From Planctomycetaceae bacterium (lineage in GTDB: Bacteria > Planctomycetota > Phycisphaerae > Phycisphaerales > SM1A02), in contig NSIA01000091.1 of assembly GCA_002737585.1 (NCBI GenBank), positions 9,425-18,016 on the forward strand: a stretch of DNA of 8,592 nt, written 5' to 3'. Position 1 is the stretch's first letter; each line of letters opens with the position of its first letter. Position numbers and translations under genes: made by a program. A model generated the notes under the pieces. It did not search any database and had not been told where the DNA came from. It saw only the letters and a list, made by a program, of their open reading frames with translations. This document shows positions 6,963-8,592 of the stretch, one piece after another.

Positions 6963-7127
6963 ATGAACGGACGAACAGACGCCCGTGCGAGGAGTGTAGA
7001 GCCCATTCCCGATTCTGCCGACCGCTCCAACTTCCCTCCTCTATCCTTCCATCTCGTGCCCGCGATCCCAGCCAACGCCACCCGAGAGACCGCTCCCCCT
7101 GCCTCAGCGCATGGAAGCGCGGCTGGG
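6963..7127. other. Divergent intergenic region between tRNA-Arg and the transporter gene
   Basis: This 165-nt stretch should hold the promoters for the tRNA/mazG-like/HIT transcript (minus strand) and for the transporter (plus strand). On the minus strand a TACACT at 6998-6993, about 30 nt before the tRNA, is a possible -10 box, but no convincing -35 lies at the right distance. I see no clear plus-strand promoter. The region is open in the transporter frame from an ATG at 6963, but that extension is Pro/Ala/Ser-rich and does not look conserved. Confidence 0.35.
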
Positions 7128-8327
7128 ATGGATCGCACCGCCACCGCAGGACCAGCCGCCATCGCTCCACGCTGGGTGGTGCTGACGGTCACGTGGGCCA
7201 ATTCCCTCGGCAGTGGATTGCTCTGGAGCGGCGTTCCGTTCGTTACGGAACTGCAATACGGATTCACGAAGGGTGAGAACCTGCTGCTGGCGCTGGCCGA
7301 GAGCATCATCTACGTGGTGGTGGCCTTGGGCTCCGGCCCAGTCCTGAGGCGCTTTGCAGGTCGCGGGCTGACTCCGCGCGCCGCTCTGATGACCATCTTC
7401 ATCGTCCAACTCGTGGCATCCGGTGTCGCACTCACCGGCATGTGGGGCGTGGTGGTGGCCTCATGCGTCTTCAGCGGCGTGGGCGCAACGCTGTGGCCGA
7501 TCATGGAGAGCTATGTTTCGTCCGGGCAACACGGCGGCAACATGCGGCGCTCAATCGGAATCTTCAATGTGACATGGATGTCTGCTACTGGCGCAGCACT
7601 GTTACTCATGGCGCCGGTGATTGCATTCGGACATGCAAGCCACACGCTCTTGGTTCTAGCGCCGATTTCACTGCTATCGATCTTCCTACTTCGCTGGTTC
7701 CCAGCGCGTCCAGCCGCACATCCGCCGGAACATGCACACACGCACATTGCTCCGCAGTACGCGTATCTGCTCCGCGCCACGCGATTTGTCATACCAACCA
7801 GTTACATATTCATTTCTGTGATCGGCCCGGTGATGCCATTCATACTGCGCGACCTCGCAATTGCAGATGGAATGAAGACACCGATCGCATCGGTGTGGAT
7901 GTTTGCGCGCATGCTCACGGTGGTCATCTTGGCGCAACTGACCTTCTGGCACGGGCGATGGAGCACGCTTGCAGTTGGAATTTCGTTGCTTGCTGGCGGA
8001 TTTGCCTGCATTGTTCTGGCAACCGATGTTTCCATGCTGTTGATTGGGCTCACCATGTTTGGCGCCGGTCACGGAATTCTTTATTACGCAGGCCTGTATT
8101 ACGCCATGGCCGTGGGTGGCGCGGATGTTGACGCCGGCGGCCGCTTCGAGGCGCTGATCGGCGTTGGTTATGTGATTGGCCCCGTTGCCGGCATGCTGGC
8201 GGGGGGCACCCAAGCACAACTGGTGGGCGCAACATGGGCGGCTGCCCTGCTCGGCATCGCGCCGGCCATCATGCCCTGGCTGGCGTGGCGCCGTCGCCTA
8301 CGTACGGAACAGAGGGCACACGCATGA
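7128..8327 (+). CDS. MFS-type membrane transporter (about 12 helices)
   Basis: A 399-residue integral membrane protein from ATG 7128. The frame is open much further upstream, even through the tRNA on the other strand, but 7128 gives a normal family length and starts just before the first helix; ATG 6963 is the alternative and would add 55 low-complexity residues. About twelve hydrophobic segments can be seen, with starts near residues 16, 52, 85, 106, 141, 170, 221, 250, 277, 300, 339 and 369. A short basic loop follows helix 2 (LRRFAGRG), as in major facilitator proteins, and the central loop after helix 6 is His-rich (H198, H202, H204, H206). The C-terminus is basic and cytoplasmic. The substrate cannot be inferred. 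The stop overlaps the start of the DUF21 gene (ATGA), so the two are probably one transcription unit. Confidence 0.8.
   Translation: MDRTATAGPAAIAPRWVVLTVTWANSLGSGLLWSGVPFVTELQYGFTKGENLLLALAESIIYVVVALGSGPVLRRFAGRGLTPRAALMTIFIVQLVASGVALTGMWGVVVASCVFSGVGATLWPIMESYVSSGQHGGNMRRSIGIFNVTWMSATGAALLLMAPVIAFGHASHTLLVLAPISLLSIFLLRWFPARPAAHPPEHAHTHIAPQYAYLLRATRFVIPTSYIFISVIGPVMPFILRDLAIADGMKTPIASVWMFARMLTVVILAQLTFWHGRWSTLAVGISLLAGGFACIVLATDVSMLLIGLTMFGAGHGILYYAGLYYAMAVGGADVDAGGRFEALIGVGYVIGPVAGMLAGGTQAQLVGATWAAALLGIAPAIMPWLAWRRRLRTEQRAHA
8311..8316 (+). promoter_or_regulatory. Ribosome binding site for the DUF21 gene
   Basis: AGAGGG lies 7 nt before the ATG at 8324, inside the last codons of the transporter gene. 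It supports 8324 over the adjacent in-frame ATG at 8327 and is the clearest Shine-Dalgarno-like element in the window. Confidence 0.45.
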
Positions 8328-8592
8328 TGGTGACACTGATCATTCTGGGCGCACTGATCGCGCTGCACGCCTTTGTGGCCGCCTGCGAACTGGCCGTCAT
8401 GACCGCCCGTCCTTCGCGCCTGCAAGCGATGGCCGACCGCGGCAATAACGGCGCTCGCCGCGCTCTGGCTTTGTCACGCGACTCATCGCGATTGCTCTCC
8501 ACGGTTCATCTGATCATGACGATGACCGCCATCGTGGAAGGCGCATACGGCGAACGGGAACTTTCGCACTATTTGGAGATTTGGCTCCGCGA
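8324..8592 (+). CDS. CNNM/DUF21-domain protein of the HlyC/CorC family (partial, N-terminal part)
   Basis: The first 89 residues of a gene that runs off the right edge. It starts with MMVTLIILGALIALHAFVAA, a first membrane helix, followed by CELAVMTARPSRLQAMADRG, NNGARRALAL and SSRLLSTVHLIMTMTAIVEGAYG. This order (an E-L-A helix end, an R-x-x-x-L segment, a GN-GAR segment and an LLSTV second helix start) is typical of the DUF21/CNNM transmembrane domain found in HlyC/CorC-type proteins linked to magnesium or cobalt transport or resistance. Family members usually have Gln where this protein has His in STVH. The CBS pair and CorC_HlyC domain expected downstream are outside the window. The start ATG overlaps the transporter stop by 4 nt and has a good ribosome binding site. 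Confidence 0.85.
   Translation, partial: MMVTLIILGALIALHAFVAACELAVMTARPSRLQAMADRGNNGARRALALSRDSSRLLSTVHLIMTMTAIVEGAYGERELSHYLEIWLR

Noticed and set aside
6993..6998. Minus-strand TACACT as a firm tRNA promoter
   Set aside because: The distance to the tRNA is reasonable, but no fitting -35 hexamer is found, so it is mentioned only as a weak candidate within the intergenic entry.
6807..7127. Upstream extension of the transporter frame to position 6807
   Set aside because: It would be translated through the antisense of a perfectly folded tRNA-Arg gene and lacks any conserved or membrane segment; the normal family length starts at 7128.
7442..8131. Second plus-strand frame of 229 codons inside the transporter gene
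   Set aside because: It is out of frame with the clear membrane protein and its Cys/His/Arg-rich translation is typical of a shifted frame.
1..8592. CRISPR array, insertion sequence, phage or defence system
   Set aside because: No spaced repeats, transposase, integrase, terminal inverted repeats or defence-type domains were found; the only tandem repeat is the short coding one at 4022-4066.

Overview
The window is an ordinary-looking, gene-dense stretch of a moderately GC-rich bacterial chromosome. It holds seven protein genes, two of them cut by the window edges, and one tRNA gene. Several features suggest a member of the Planctomycetota or a related lineage: a CC-type DUF3299-like protein, M14 carboxypeptidases carrying DxDGDG inserts, a HIT protein fused to a HExxH domain, and frequent GTG starts with 4-nt start/stop overlaps. 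This assignment is an inference from protein style; no rRNA or other marker is present.

Left part, + strand (1-5365): the 3' end of a DUF3299-like gene, then after a 78-nt gap three genes joined by GTGA overlaps. The first encodes an exported M14 carboxypeptidase homologue that appears catalytically dead. The second encodes an exported M14 carboxypeptidase with all key residues. The third encodes a BaiN/HI0933-type flavoprotein whose N-terminus is extended by a 15-bp tandem repeat. The two M14 proteins align without gaps around three of the catalytic segments, so they are probably diverged tandem duplicates made together as a pair.

Middle, - strand (6962-5283): tRNA-Arg(CCG), then a MazG-like nucleotide pyrophosphohydrolase, then, sharing 4 nt with it, a 412-residue protein that joins an N-terminal HIT nucleotide-binding domain to a C-terminal HExxH putative zinc peptidase domain. 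The end of this gene runs 83 nt into the 3' end of the flavoprotein gene on the other strand.

Right part, + strand (7128-8592): a 12-helix MFS-type transporter, followed with an ATGA overlap by the start of a CNNM/DUF21 (HlyC/CorC family) membrane protein that leaves the window.

No CRISPR array, insertion sequence, integrase, phage gene or recognisable defence island is present. The two most unusual objects are the dead/live carboxypeptidase pair and the HIT-HExxH fusion.
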